Shown: positions 21,721 through 31,400, numbered from the stretch's first letter. The stretch is DNA of 64,000 bases from AP-15 sp963738185 (GCA_963738185.1 CAVTVA010000003.1:1550001-1614000); one strand, 5' to 3'. The notes: generated by a model not told the origin, from the letters alone. A program made the numbers and translations.

Positions 21721-23106
21721 TCACCCAAACCGTTGCGCGATGTATGCGTAAAGGGCGCGCAGCGCGGTGGCTTCGGCGCCTTCGGGGCGGCCGGGGCGGC
21801 TTTGCGGGCTCCAGGCCATCACGTCGAGATGCGCCCACGGAATCTCGGGCTCGACGAATTCCTGCAGATAGAGTGCGGCGGTGATGGCGCCGGCATGCGG
21901 CCCCTCGGACACGTTGTTGAGGTCGGCCACCTTGCTGTCGAGCATCTTGCGATAGGGCCGCCACAACGGCATCCGCCACATCGGGTCGGCCTCGGCCTCG
22001 CCCGCGTCGAGCAAGCCCTTGGCGAGCGCATCGTTGTTGCAGAACAGCGCCGCCAGCTCCGGTCCGAGCGCCACCCGCGCGGCTCCAGTCAGGGTCGCCA
22101 TGTCGATCAGCAGCGCCGGCTTCTCGGTCGCAGCCTCCGCCAGCGCGTCGCACAAAATCAGCCGGCCCTCAGCGTCGGTGTTGCCGATCTCGACGGTCAG
22201 CCCCTTGCGGGTGCGCACCACGTCCATCGGCCGCATCGCATTGCCGGACACCGAATTTTCGACGCAGGGCAACAGCACGCGCAGGCGCACCGGCAGCTTC
22301 GCATCCATCACCGCCTGGGCGAGGCCGAGCATGACCGCCGCCCCGCCCATATCCTTTTTCATCAGCCGCATGCCGGCGGCGGTCTTCAGGTCGAGCCCGC
22401 CGCTGTCAAAGCACACGCCTTTGCCGACCAGGGTGATTTTGGGCGCCGACGGCTCGCCCCAGCTGATGTCAACAAGGCGCGGCGCCCTTGTGCTGGCGCG
22501 GCCGACGGCATGGATTGTCGGATAGTTCTCGGCCAACAGCGCGTCGCCGACGATCACCCGGTGGCAGGCGCCGGCCGCCTCGGCAACCCGCACCGCCGCT
22601 GTCGCGAGCTCTTCCGGCCCGAGGTCGCCGGCCGGGGTGTTGATCAGGTCGCGGGCGAGAAACACCGCGCCGGCGATCCGCTCGACCTGGCCGCGGTCGG
22701 CCGCTGTGGGCCAGACCAGCGTCGCCGCGTTCGCAGGCTTGGCATGGTATCGGCTAAAGGCATAGGTGCCGAGCGCCCAGCCAAGCGCCAACCGGGTTGG
22801 GTCCATGTCCCCCGGCGCGCTTTCGAGCCGGTAGCTGCCCTCCGGCAGCGTGCCCGGCAGCCCGGCCAGCGCCCAGATCGGCGTCGCCGCCTCGGCGCTC
22901 GCGCCGAGCCCGACCAGGACTTGCGCGAGCCCGCCCGTTTCCGCGGGCACCAGCGCAAGCTTGCCGGCCTCGGCCGAAAACCCGATCGCGCGCAGCCAGT
23001 TGCGCTGCGGCTCCGGCGCCGCTTCGAGCCAGGGCGCCAGCCCTTCCTTGCTCAAAGCGACGATCGGGATTGCGCCGCGGGTCTCGTCAATCAGCGAAAA
23101 GGCCAT
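21721..23106 (-). CDS. pepA: Leucyl aminopeptidase, M17 family
   Basis: Cytosolic exopeptidase that removes N-terminal residues from peptides using two metal ions. From the ATG at 23106 (AAAGGTGGG nine bases upstream) it has 461 residues. The catalytic half shows LVGKGVCFDSGGLDLK, MKKDMGGAA, the LPCVENSVSGNAMRPMD region and the M17 signature NTDAEGRL. The N-terminal third is variable, as in the family. An upstream ATG at 23112 is also possible. It is expressed singly. Confidence 0.93.
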   Translation of the reverse strand: MAFSLIDETRGAIPIVALSKEGLAPWLEAAPEPQRNWLRAIGFSAEAGKLALVPAETGGLAQVLVGLGASAEAATPIWALAGLPGTLPEGSYRLESAPGDMDPTRLALGWALGTYAFSRYHAKPANAATLVWPTAADRGQVERIAGAVFLARDLINTPAGDLGPEELATAAVRVAEAAGACHRVIVGDALLAENYPTIHAVGRASTRAPRLVDISWGEPSAPKITLVGKGVCFDSGGLDLKTAAGMRLMKKDMGGAAVMLGLAQAVMDAKLPVRLRVLLPCVENSVSGNAMRPMDVVRTRKGLTVEIGNTDAEGRLILCDALAEAATEKPALLIDMATLTGAARVALGPELAALFCNNDALAKGLLDAGEAEADPMWRMPLWRPYRKMLDSKVADLNNVSEGPHAGAITAALYLQEFVEPEIPWAHLDVMAWSPQSRPGRPEGAEATALRALYAYIAQRFG

Positions 23107-23190
23107 CTCGATCATCCCACCTTTTGAGCCGCCCCCAGCATGCCGGCCCGGCGGCGAATTTGCAACGCACCGCGGCAACACCAGGCCGTA

Positions 23191-23273
23191 TTTAGCTGCT
23201 TTGTCGCTCGGCTCTTCGCAATGACAAGGCCCTGGAGGTGTCATTGCGAGCGAAGCGAAGTAATCTCGATCGC
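23191..23273. repeat. Intergenic palindromic repeat (CATTGCGAGCGAAGC type)
   Basis: TCTTCGCAATGACA faces TGTCATTGCGAGCGAAGCGA with a short GC-rich centre, so the element is an imperfect inverted repeat. Sequences of this type are common intergenic repeats in alphaproteobacteria. It sits between pepA and the hemerythrin gene. A degraded relative is seen between nusG and rplK. Confidence 0.6.
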
Positions 23274-23348
23274 CAGTCTCCGTTGCAGTGGTCAGCCAGC
23301 TACGCACCAACAGCTTGGACGTTGGGACGTCCGGATTATTGCCACCCG

Positions 23349-23824
23349 TTACATCACCCGGCTCATCAGCTCTTCTTTGCGACGGCGAAACTGCACCCCC
23401 ATCGCTTCGAGCTGGTCCTTGCTAAAATCGTCGCGGGCACAGCTGAAACCCGTGCCTTCCTCTTCATCGACGTGATGGTCCACCAAATCATCCAGCACCT
23501 TGACCTCGGCCATCCATTGCTCGCTCATCTTGTCGCCGGCCGACATCTTCTGAAGCTGCGTTTCGACCATTTGATGCTCGTTGGTGCCCTCATGCGCGAA
23601 GCTCCGCGAGGCCTCGTGCGCGATGTTTTGAGGCGATCGTAAAGCACCTCCTTTTCGGCATGCGCGTGGGCGAGCAGCTTCGCCTTCATCTCCTCAAACA
23701 GGCGCTCGCGGCGCGAACGGTCCTCGCTGTCGGCGATTTGGTTGATCAGTGTCGCGACCTCATTATGGTCGTTGTGCAAATCCTGCAGGATGCCTTCCGC
23801 GATCCCAAGCATTTCCCTGATCAT
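23349..23824 (-). pseudogene. Hemerythrin-domain protein, frameshifted
   Basis: Helical di-iron protein that binds O2 or NO. Two frames join: MIREMLGIAEGILQDLHNDH with HAHAEKEVLYDRL, then IAHEASRSFAHEGTNEHQ with VDHHVDEEEG. These supply the His/Glu set expected of hemerythrins. The break is one missing base in the T-run at 23626-23629 (plus strand). Corrected, the protein is about 158 residues. The ATG at 23824 has only a weak ribosome site. The break may be a sequencing indel instead of true decay. Confidence 0.78.
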
Positions 23825-23938
23825 ATCGGTTGGAGGGGCCCCTGTGTCCCGCCAACACCGGCCACGCCGCAGCGGTTTCCGGCCGGTCGCGGAAACCGGC
23901 ACTCCGCCGATGCGGTTCGGATCGTGCTCTCGGGTCGG

Positions 23939-24664
23939 CTACAGCAGCAGTTCCGGCAGGGTGCGGATGATCCGGTCGGGATGGACCGGACATCCGGGAG
24001 GCAGCCCGGCGCCGTAGCCGTCGTGCCAGATCGCGTAGATGCCGAGACGCTGCGGGGCGGCGATTTCCCATTCGAGATTGTCGCCGACCATCCAGGTGTC
24101 GCGCGGCTCGACCCCGAGCGCCGCCATCGCGTGGGTATAGGCGCGCTCCTCGGGCTTGCCAAAACCGTGCTCGCCCTCGATCTGGATATGCTCGAAGCGT
24201 TCCTCGAGGGCAAAGCGGACCACCTTGGCGCGCTGCGGCTCGGCGGCGCCATTGGTGATCAGCGCCAGGCGCACGCCCAGCTGCTTGAGCCGCTGCAAGG
24301 TCTCGTGCACACCGGGGAACAGCTGCAATTCGGCCTCATGCAGCGCGTTGTACCGGTCGGCGATCAGGTCGCACAGCGACCGGTCCGCGACGGCATGGCC
24401 GCCGGCCGCCAATCCGGCAAAGGCGTCGGCGACGATGCGGCGGCGCGCCTCTCCGATGCGGTGGCGCCAGTGCTTGTGCTGCGCGGGGTCGGCCCACAAT
24501 TCGGCCGAGCTCTGTTGGATCGCAGCGATCACCGCCGCCGGGGTGAGCGGCATCAGCCGCGCGGCGAGCGCGCCGACAATCCGCCGCCATTGCGAGGCGG
24601 AGCGCCCGAACGCCACGAGCAGCGTGTCGTCGAGGTCGAACAGGATCGCGCGCGGCAGCTTCAT
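23939..24664 (-). CDS. HAD-family hydrolase
   Basis: A 241-residue haloacid-dehalogenase superfamily phosphatase. Motif I is FDLDDTL at residues 9-15 with a Leu-Val cap entry. Motif II lies near LALITNG, motif III has the Lys of GFGKPEERAY, and motif IV is GDNLEWEI. A helical cap spans residues 20-90. It overlaps the preceding hydrolase by four bases (ATGA), so the two are translated together. Substrate unknown; similar HADs act on small phosphorylated metabolites. Confidence 0.85.
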   Translation of the reverse strand: MKLPRAILFDLDDTLLVAFGRSASQWRRIVGALAARLMPLTPAAVIAAIQQSSAELWADPAQHKHWRHRIGEARRRIVADAFAGLAAGGHAVADRSLCDLIADRYNALHEAELQLFPGVHETLQRLKQLGVRLALITNGAAEPQRAKVVRFALEERFEHIQIEGEHGFGKPEERAYTHAMAALGVEPRDTWMVGDNLEWEIAAPQRLGIYAIWHDGYGAGLPPGCPVHPDRIIRTLPELLL

Positions 24665-25425
24665 GCGATCGGTGCCGGTGCTTGCGGCACGCTGTGCCAG
24701 AACTCAGGGTCGTGGCCGAAGAACAAGCGCGCGCCCGATTTCTCCAATGCTTCGAGCCGGTCGAGCGAGGCCAGCATCGCCGCGCGGTCGGCGACATAGC
24801 GGGGCAATCGTCGCTCGCGCAGGGTCCGGCAGAAATAGCAGGCATCGGCGGCGAGGACCACCTCGCCACTGTCGAGCCGGAGCTTCAGCGACTGGTGCCC
24901 CGAAGTGTGCCCGTAGGTCGGCAGGCAGACGACCGAGCCGTCGCCAAACACATCGTGCTCGCCCTCGACCAGGCGCAATTTATGGCCGAGATCGAAGTCG
25001 CGCGGGTTGTAGCCGTGGCGGGCGGCGGTTTCGGGGTCCATGCCGGCTTCCCATTCGCGCCGCTGCACCAGCATGGTCGCATTCGGGACCAGCGCGTTGC
25101 CGCCGACATGGTCGAAATGGAAATGCGAGTTGATAACGAGATCGATCTTGCCGGGATCGCGGTCGATCGCTTCGAGCCGGGCGCCGACATCCTCGCCGGG
25201 ACCGAAGCCGATGCGGAAGAGGCCGGTCAGCCGCGGCCCGAGCCGGGCTGCCGGGTCGTGCTGGCAATCCCTGTGCAATCCGGTGTCGAACAGCGCCCGG
25301 CCCTTCGGATGCTCGATCAAGTAAACCGGGATCGGCACGGTGACGTCGCCCTCGCCGCCCTCCATCAGGCGGGCGAACTCGCCGGTCACGGTGCCGCAGG
25401 TGAAGGCGTAGAGCTTGACCGACAT
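24661..25425 (-). CDS. Metallo-beta-lactamase-fold hydrolase, AHL-lactonase-like
   Basis: The 254 residues carry the MBL motif NSHFHFDHVGGN (HxHxDH) near residue 105, a second His in PTYGHTSGHQS, an Asp in LAADACYF and a final His in FFGHDPEFW. This is the layout of AttM/AiiA-type N-acyl-homoserine lactonases and relatives. Metal-dependent lactone hydrolysis is the likely chemistry, but many homologs have other lactone or thioester substrates. It is coupled to the HAD gene and 6 bp after the dioxygenase gene, suggesting a three-gene operon. Confidence 0.8.
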   Translation of the reverse strand: MSVKLYAFTCGTVTGEFARLMEGGEGDVTVPIPVYLIEHPKGRALFDTGLHRDCQHDPAARLGPRLTGLFRIGFGPGEDVGARLEAIDRDPGKIDLVINSHFHFDHVGGNALVPNATMLVQRREWEAGMDPETAARHGYNPRDFDLGHKLRLVEGEHDVFGDGSVVCLPTYGHTSGHQSLKLRLDSGEVVLAADACYFCRTLRERRLPRYVADRAAMLASLDRLEALEKSGARLFFGHDPEFWHSVPQAPAPIA

Positions 25426-25431
25426 AAGAGG

Positions 25432-26496
25432 CTATTCCGCCGCCTGCACCATCTCGGCCGACGACGATTTGTGGCCCTTTTGGTGGAAGTAGTTCGCCCG
25501 GTAGAAGTCGAGCACCAGGTCGCGATAGACCGCCGGCGGATACCGCGCCGGGTTGCCGGGGCCGAAGCAGGACGGCAGGCATTCGATGACCCGGTCTGAG
25601 TTGGGGCTATGGAAATAAGCGATCGAATAGCGGTCGGCCCCCGATTCGTTCAGCACCCCGTGCGGCGTCGACAAAAACCGGTCGTTCGACCAGCGCCGCA
25701 TGATATTGCCAAGGTTGATCAGAAACGTGCCGGGGATGATCGGCGGGGCGAACCATCCGCCCCCGGATGGGCCGTTCGGCGGCAGCCGCACCGCCAGCCC
25801 CGGCACATCGGTCCGCGCCAGCGCGGTCATAAAGCTGTTGTCGGTATGCGGCCCCTGGCCAAAGAGGTTGTCCTCGACCGTGTCCTGCGGCGGGTAATGC
25901 AGAAAGCGCACGGTCGCGTGCGCCTCGTCGGCGAAATAGGGCGCGAAGAAGTCGGCGGGCATGCCGAGCGCCACGGCAAAGGGCGGCAGCATCCGGTCGC
26001 ACATCGCACCCAGCGCCGCGAAATAGGCCATCATGTCAGCGCGGATCTGCGGCAGTTCGGCCGGCCACTGGTTGCGCCCGCGCAATGGCTTGCCGGCGAC
26101 GACGTCGGGGTGGTCGGGGCCGCGGTCGTGGCTGACAAAAAAGCTCTCGTTCTGGTTCGGCCGGGTCGCCTTGTGCACGGTCGAGGCGCCCTGCACCGAG
26201 GCGTTGACCGGCAGGTAGCCGATATTGTTGTCGTTGAGCTTGAGCGCCAGCTTTCCCGCCAATGGCAGGGCGTGGAACCGGCGCGAGGCGGCAAAGGCGC
26301 GGTCGATCAGCGCGTCGGCGACGCCGTGGTTCAGCGCGTAGAAAAACCCGACCGTCTCGCATGCCTGCGCCACCTCAGCCGCGAGCCGCTCGAGCGCGCC
26401 CTTCTCGCCGGCAAAATAAGGTCCGTAATCGATGACCGGGATCATCCCGGCGACCGCGTCTGGGTCCGTCACCGCATGTTCCTTGAACAGATGCAT
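25432..26496 (-). CDS. 2-oxoglutarate/Fe(II) dioxygenase, isopenicillin-N-synthase-like
   Basis: Non-haem iron oxygenase of 354 residues from the ATG at 26496 (GGAGGAGCGGG just upstream). The N-terminal DIOX_N part is IPVIDYGPYF and GFFYALNHGVADALID. The core has the iron ligands His-Asp in GPHTDNSFMT and His in FLSTPHGVLN, followed by RYSIAYFHSP with the oxoglutarate-binding Arg. Plant-like and fungal-like members oxidise gibberellins or peptides; the bacterial ones are mostly uncharacterised. It leads the small operon with the lactonase-like and HAD genes. Confidence 0.85.
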   Translation of the reverse strand: MHLFKEHAVTDPDAVAGMIPVIDYGPYFAGEKGALERLAAEVAQACETVGFFYALNHGVADALIDRAFAASRRFHALPLAGKLALKLNDNNIGYLPVNASVQGASTVHKATRPNQNESFFVSHDRGPDHPDVVAGKPLRGRNQWPAELPQIRADMMAYFAALGAMCDRMLPPFAVALGMPADFFAPYFADEAHATVRFLHYPPQDTVEDNLFGQGPHTDNSFMTALARTDVPGLAVRLPPNGPSGGGWFAPPIIPGTFLINLGNIMRRWSNDRFLSTPHGVLNESGADRYSIAYFHSPNSDRVIECLPSCFGPGNPARYPPAVYRDLVLDFYRANYFHQKGHKSSSAEMVQAAE

Positions 26497-26942
26497 CCCG
26501 CTCCTCCGCCACGCGCCGCGTGCCGCCGGACTATAGCGCGGACCGCCCGGTCGGTGCACCCGTCGCCGCGGCTGGGCAGAGTCTCCATTTTTTGCCGACG
26601 AGCGTGAACTGGTTCACAGCCTCCCCGACCCGTCCCCGATATCCTGCCGCATCGGCTGAACCGGCCGCCCCCGGCGATCAACGGGCCGCGGCAGCCCTTT
26701 GTCAGGGAGATCAAGGCGATGCGCTCCATCCGTCAAAGATCTACCGGCCGATCGCGATGGCGAGCGGCACCGCGGATCGGGACGGCACCGGCCGCGAACA
26801 TGTCGGAAACCTGCTGCGCCGCCAGAGCGGAGCAGTGCCGCGGCATTCCCCGGCAAGCTCCGCGATGGTGCGCCCGGCGGCGCCAGACCAGCTATTTACC
26901 ATCACCATCCGACAAAGGTCCGGTTTTCGAGGGGCAACAGCG
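26497..26942. other. Intergenic region between dioxygenase operon and small gene
   Basis: About 445 bp between divergent genes. I see no coding region with family similarity, no tRNA and no strong palindrome. It probably contains the promoter of the dioxygenase operon. Confidence 0.45.
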
Positions 26943-27155
26943 ATGAGCACGGATATCGACAACGATTGCGCGACGGCACCCGCCAGCCTCGCCGAACTGG
27001 TTCGCGATCCGCTGATCGGCCTTCTGATGGACAGCGACGGCGTCGACCGGCGCTCCATCGAGCTCTTGTTCGAGCGTCTCGCGCACGAACGGCAAAAAGG
27101 GGAGCGGCAGCACAACGCAGCCTTTCCCGGCCCGGGTTTCTTAACGGGCGTGTAG
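26943..27155 (+). CDS. Small conserved hypothetical protein
   Basis: A 70-residue protein from the ATG at 26943, with GAGGGG nine bases upstream. The segment SLAELVRDPLIGLLMDSDGV at residues 14-33 followed by an amphipathic helix (RRSIELLFERLAHERQ) resembles small uncharacterised proteins common in rhizobia and relatives; I recognise the pattern but not a function. No membrane segment or Cys pair beyond one Cys. It may be a regulator or stress-related peptide, but nothing here proves it. Confidence 0.6.
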   Translation: MSTDIDNDCATAPASLAELVRDPLIGLLMDSDGVDRRSIELLFERLAHERQKGERQHNAAFPGPGFLTGV

Positions 27156-27480
27156 CAATAGAGGTGCAGTTCGCAACATAAAGCTGACGCAATTCCGCGC
27201 TGACCAGGGTTGCCGGCAAGGTGGCAATCGGTCCCGTTCCGTCGCGCGACTTAGGTGCGGTCACCGATCGATACAGCGTTCCGGTCAATCGCCGATGACC
27301 CTGGCTGGCGTGCGCTGCCGTCGCATGACATCGGCATTGCTTTTCCCCAGCTTGGCAGCCATTATTTGGCCATAATTCGCGATCGGCACGATCGATGGCA
27401 AGCGCCTCCGGCAAGCCGCTGTCGTCGCTCGGAGCGATCGGGGCTCGCCGTAAATGTCGCCGGCCAGGGGGAGGAAGCAA
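27156..27480. other. Spacer upstream of the secreted hydrolase
   Basis: About 325 bp without a recognised gene. It presumably carries the hydrolase promoter; a clear GGGGGAGGA ribosome site lies at its end. No repeats noticed. Confidence 0.4.
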
Positions 27481-29649
27481 GTGTCCGCGAGCAGCAGATT
27501 TTGGCCCTGGAACGTCGTTCGTCTGAACGCGGTTCTTCCCGCAGCCGCCGGCCTGATGCTCGTCTGGGGCGCGCCGGCCGATGCGCGGGTCGCGACGATT
27601 GTCATCGACGCGCCAGCCGCGCCGGCCTATAGCGGCGCCGCGATCGGCTCCGCCGGCCCCTATGTCACGTTGAAGGGCCGCGCCTTTGGCGAACTCGACC
27701 CGAGCGACCCTCACAATCAAATCATTCAGGACATCGATCTCGCCCCGCGCGACGCGCACGGCCTGGTGCCGTATATCGCGACCTTCCAGATCACCATGCC
27801 GCAGACCCCGAGCGATGCTAGCGGCCTGATGGTCTATGAGGTGGCCAACCGCGGCAACAGCGCAATCCCATCGGCGGCGGCCTCGGTGATCCCGGGTGCC
27901 GTCTATCTGCAAAGCGGCTGGCAGGGCGATTTGCTGGCGCATTGCCCCAACCCTTATCCCTGCACGTCCCTCGCCTCGCCCTATCCCGGCGCCAACCAGG
28001 TCATCCAGGTGCCGGTGGCCACCAATCCCGACGGCTCGACGATCACCGGCCCGGTCTATGGTCATATCGCCAACGCCACCGGCAATACGGCGCAATTGGT
28101 CATCTTTACCCAGCCAGTGCCGTATCAGCCGCTCACCATGGACACGACCAAGACCGATTTCTGGAGCCTCGCCTACCAGTCGATCACGGGGGTCGACGGC
28201 CCGCGAACCAAGATCGCCAGCACCGATTGGGCCTGGGCCGACTGCCGCACCGTCCCGTTTCCCGGCACCCCCGATCCGACCCGGATCTGCCTGAAGAACG
28301 GGTTCAACCCGAACCTGCTCTATGAGATGGTCTTTACCGCGAAGAACCCGTTGGTGCTCGGCGTCGGCTATGCGGCGGCGCGCGACATCATCTCGTTCTT
28401 CCATCATCAGGCTGCAGACGATCAGGGCACCGTCAACCCGATCGCCGGGCTGGTGCGCAAGGTCATCAGCATTGGATCCTCGCAGTCCGGATCGTTCATC
28501 CGGTCCTCGATCCATCTCGGCTTCAACCAGGACGAGCAGAACCGGCGGGTGGTGGACGGCGCCTGGCCGCAGATCGACGGGCGCCAGCTCTATATGAATG
28601 TCCGCTTCGCCTTGCCCGACGTGATCACCAACCTCTACATGATGGCCGACGAGGCGCCGGTGTGGTGGGCACGTTATCCCGACCTCGCCCGCCATTACGG
28701 CCCGGAAGGCATGCTCGATCGATGCCAGGCGAGCAGGACCTGTCCCGAGATTCTTGAGACCTTCGGCTCGCTCGAATTCTACGACGAAAAGATGTCGCCC
28801 GACCTGATCGGCTTTACCGCCGCCGGCGACATCCCGCTGCCGCGCAACGTTCACCGCTATTATCACCCGGCGACGACGCATGGCGGCGGTGCCGGCGGCT
28901 TTTCTTATGTGCCCAACCCGCCGCCGGCCAATGGCTGCATCTATCCGACCAACCCCAACCCTGAATCCGACACCAACAACGCGCTGCAGGACGATTTTGT
29001 TGCGTTCATCATGAGCGGCACGCCGATGCCGCCGAGTTCCTATCCGATGTTGCGGGATCGGCAGCTGGTGCCGCCGACGCAGCGGGCCGAGGGCTTCCCC
29101 GACATTCCCGGCTATCCGTTCGGGGGCGACCAGATCAATTTTGTCGAGCTGTTTGATTTCGGCCCGCTGGTCGATTACCGCGACCAGAGCGGCATCGTCA
29201 CGATCCAGCCGCCCGACATCCGCCGGGTATTGCCGACCTACGCGGTCAGGGTCAATGCCGACGGCAACGAATATGCCGGAGTCCGGTCGGTCCTGCTGCA
29301 GGCGCCGCTCGCCACCTACACCGGCTGGAACATCACTGCGTTCGGCATCTACCAGGGCCAGCAATGCGGACTTTCCGGGTCGTCGTTTCCGTTCAAGGAG
29401 ACCAAAGCCGAGCGGACCGCCGCGTCCGATCCCCGCCCCTCGCTCGAGGAGCGCTATGGGACGCATCAAGGCTATGTCTGCGCGGTCACGAGAGCCGCAG
29501 ACAAGAACGTCAGCCGGCGGCTGCTGCGGTCGAGTGCCGCGACGACCTTGATCGCGCAGGCGCAGGCGAGCAACGTGCTGGCCGACATCACGCCGACCAG
29601 CGCCGATCAAAAGATCGCCAATCGCCAGTGCACGGCTCGAGGCCACTGA
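27481..29649 (+). CDS. Secreted alpha/beta-hydrolase-domain protein
   Basis: About 722 residues. I use the GTG at 27481, behind GGGGGAGGA, because the longer frame begins inside that site. A signal peptide is apparent (LNAVLPAAAGLMLVWGAPADA), so the protein is exported. The body resembles large bacterial alpha/beta hydrolase-domain proteins: VYEVANRGN, ISIGSSQSGSFIRSSIHLGF as a nucleophile-elbow-like GSSQSG, and a late MRDRQ-type segment. It is convergent with the haem protein that follows. Ester or lactone substrates are likely, but unknown. Confidence 0.75.
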   Translation: MSASSRFWPWNVVRLNAVLPAAAGLMLVWGAPADARVATIVIDAPAAPAYSGAAIGSAGPYVTLKGRAFGELDPSDPHNQIIQDIDLAPRDAHGLVPYIATFQITMPQTPSDASGLMVYEVANRGNSAIPSAAASVIPGAVYLQSGWQGDLLAHCPNPYPCTSLASPYPGANQVIQVPVATNPDGSTITGPVYGHIANATGNTAQLVIFTQPVPYQPLTMDTTKTDFWSLAYQSITGVDGPRTKIASTDWAWADCRTVPFPGTPDPTRICLKNGFNPNLLYEMVFTAKNPLVLGVGYAAARDIISFFHHQAADDQGTVNPIAGLVRKVISIGSSQSGSFIRSSIHLGFNQDEQNRRVVDGAWPQIDGRQLYMNVRFALPDVITNLYMMADEAPVWWARYPDLARHYGPEGMLDRCQASRTCPEILETFGSLEFYDEKMSPDLIGFTAAGDIPLPRNVHRYYHPATTHGGGAGGFSYVPNPPPANGCIYPTNPNPESDTNNALQDDFVAFIMSGTPMPPSSYPMLRDRQLVPPTQRAEGFPDIPGYPFGGDQINFVELFDFGPLVDYRDQSGIVTIQPPDIRRVLPTYAVRVNADGNEYAGVRSVLLQAPLATYTGWNITAFGIYQGQQCGLSGSSFPFKETKAERTAASDPRPSLEERYGTHQGYVCAVTRAADKNVSRRLLRSSAATTLIAQAQASNVLADITPTSADQKIANRQCTARGH

Positions 29650-29675
29650 CCGTCCGGCAGCAAGCCTGCGCTGTC

Positions 29676-31400
29676 TCACAGCGCGTTCAGGAACGCGACC
29701 AGATCGGACTTTTGCTGGTCGGTGAGACCGATCGTGAAGCGCCGGTCATAGAATTCGACGACATCGCGCAGGCTCTTGGCCGAGCCATTGTGGAAATAAG
29801 GCGCGCGTGCCGCCAGCCCGCGCAGGATCGGCCCCTTGAGCTTACCGATATCGGCGCACTGCCCGCTGATCAACGCGCGGCCGGGATCGGTCACAGTCAA
29901 GATCTGCCCGGCCAATGGCCCGGCTTTGCACCAGATCGTGAATACCGGCAAGCCGGCAATGTCGAGCCCCGGCGGGCTGTTCGCGCCGGCATCGGCAACC
30001 CCGATATTCAACGGCGTCTTGACCGAATGATCGCCGACCGCCGGGGTATCGTGACAGGTGCCGCAAAACCCCGGGATGCTTGGCTTCCCTAACGCATCAT
30101 TCAGCCCGCCCACCCCAGTAATATTGATTTTCACCGTATTAAAGACCTGCTCGCCGCGGGCGATCGCCGCGCGCGCCGCCGCCCTTGAGGAGCTCTGCCG
30201 TGGGCCGGTCCAGGCTCCATTCCACCGATCATAAAGGTGAAATATCTCGGGCGTGAACGGGATGCCCTTGGGATTGTTGCCGAGCGGGTCGTTGACGCCG
30301 ATGAAATACTGCGTCAGCTGCTGGGGCAGGCTCGCCGGGCCGCCATCGGCGCCGTCGTCGAGATCAAGCGCCTGGTCATCGAAGATCTGGGCACTGAACA
30401 CCCCGGATCGGGGCGGGACATTCGCGCATGCGGCCGGGGTGGCGGCTTGCGCGCAGCCCTCGAACGCAACGATCTGGCGCTGCTGGGCGAGGCTCGGCGC
30501 CGCTGTCGCCTGGGCGTGGCCGAGCGTCGCGTCGAGCGCCTGGCTGAACAGGTCGGGCTCGCGCCCATCCCACATGACCGTGCTTAAAAAGCCCAGATTA
30601 GCGGCCGGCAGCGGGCGGCGGTAGACCGAGACGGTGCCGCCGGTCGGGCTGGTCAGCCCGGTCGTCGGGCTCGTGTTGCAGTCATAGGGATCATCGACCC
30701 CGATAATTTCGAATTGCAGACCCTGCGACGGCATCGGCAACGCGATCCGGATCAGGCCCTTTTGCAGCAGCAGGCTGTAGGCCTTGCGCTTGGCAGCCGG
30801 GGTCGAGACATCGTCCGAGGCGCAAGTGGCGCCGTCGACCAGGCGGAACAGCGGATCGTCGGGGTCGGCCGCAAAGCGCTCCCGCGCGTCTTTGGCGCTC
30901 AGCGACCAGCCATCCTGCGGCTGATGGCAGGTAAAACAGCTGCGCCCGTTGGTGCCGAGAACCTTGAAAAAGGCGTTCCCGGCGGTGACGGTCGGCCCGT
31001 TCGGCTGCATCGTCGCGATCGCCCCCGAGGGGTCGGGGTCAATTTCGAGCTTCGGGATCACCGGCGGCACGGCTTGGCCGCCGCGGGCCGCATCAGGAAA
31101 CAGCATGCGCATGCGCTGGGCGTGCGCCACCTCGCCAGCGAGTGCCGCGCGCGAGGCGGTGGTTTCGGTCGTCTGGGCGAGCGCTGCATCGCCCAGCCCG
31201 ATAATCGCGATCAGCAGGGCGAGGCTGCCGCCCACCAGACTATATGGCGGCGCATCGGGTCGGCGGCGCCGGCAGAATCGCCGAGCCCGGCCCCGGCTCG
31301 GCAAGCCGCCGCTGGCGATCCCACCAACGAGCGGACCGGAGACCCGCGGCAGCCGCGGCATCTTGGATTGACGCATAATGAGGGACCCGTAATTGCACAT
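29676..31400 (-). CDS. Periplasmic dihaem cytochrome c peroxidase/MauG-like protein
   Basis: Up to 574 residues, with likely true start at MRQSKMPRL or MPRLPRVSG. A hydrophobic export segment (LVGGSLALLIAIIGLG, then ALA) precedes two haem c motifs: CFTCH in NGRSCFTCHQPQDGW and CGTCH in PGFCGTCHDTPAVGD. A region MWDGREPDLF separates them, and the C-terminal APYFHNGSAKSLRDVVEFYD is typical of the peroxidase/MauG family, ending in LTDQQKSDLVAFLNAL. It may reduce peroxide or modify a partner. Additional Cys residues may form disulfides. Confidence 0.85.
   Translation of the reverse strand: MCNYGSLIMRQSKMPRLPRVSGPLVGGIASGGLPSRGRARRFCRRRRPDAPPYSLVGGSLALLIAIIGLGDAALAQTTETTASRAALAGEVAHAQRMRMLFPDAARGGQAVPPVIPKLEIDPDPSGAIATMQPNGPTVTAGNAFFKVLGTNGRSCFTCHQPQDGWSLSAKDARERFAADPDDPLFRLVDGATCASDDVSTPAAKRKAYSLLLQKGLIRIALPMPSQGLQFEIIGVDDPYDCNTSPTTGLTSPTGGTVSVYRRPLPAANLGFLSTVMWDGREPDLFSQALDATLGHAQATAAPSLAQQRQIVAFEGCAQAATPAACANVPPRSGVFSAQIFDDQALDLDDGADGGPASLPQQLTQYFIGVNDPLGNNPKGIPFTPEIFHLYDRWNGAWTGPRQSSSRAAARAAIARGEQVFNTVKINITGVGGLNDALGKPSIPGFCGTCHDTPAVGDHSVKTPLNIGVADAGANSPPGLDIAGLPVFTIWCKAGPLAGQILTVTDPGRALISGQCADIGKLKGPILRGLAARAPYFHNGSAKSLRDVVEFYDRRFTIGLTDQQKSDLVAFLNAL

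Noticed and set aside
21721..23310. Aminopeptidase start at 23310 giving 529 residues
   Set aside because: The extra N-terminus reads through the intergenic palindromic repeat and lacks family similarity.
26902..29679. 925-residue minus-strand frame opposite the secreted hydrolase
   Set aside because: It is antisense to a gene with signal peptide, ribosome site and family features, and is Arg/Asp-rich throughout.
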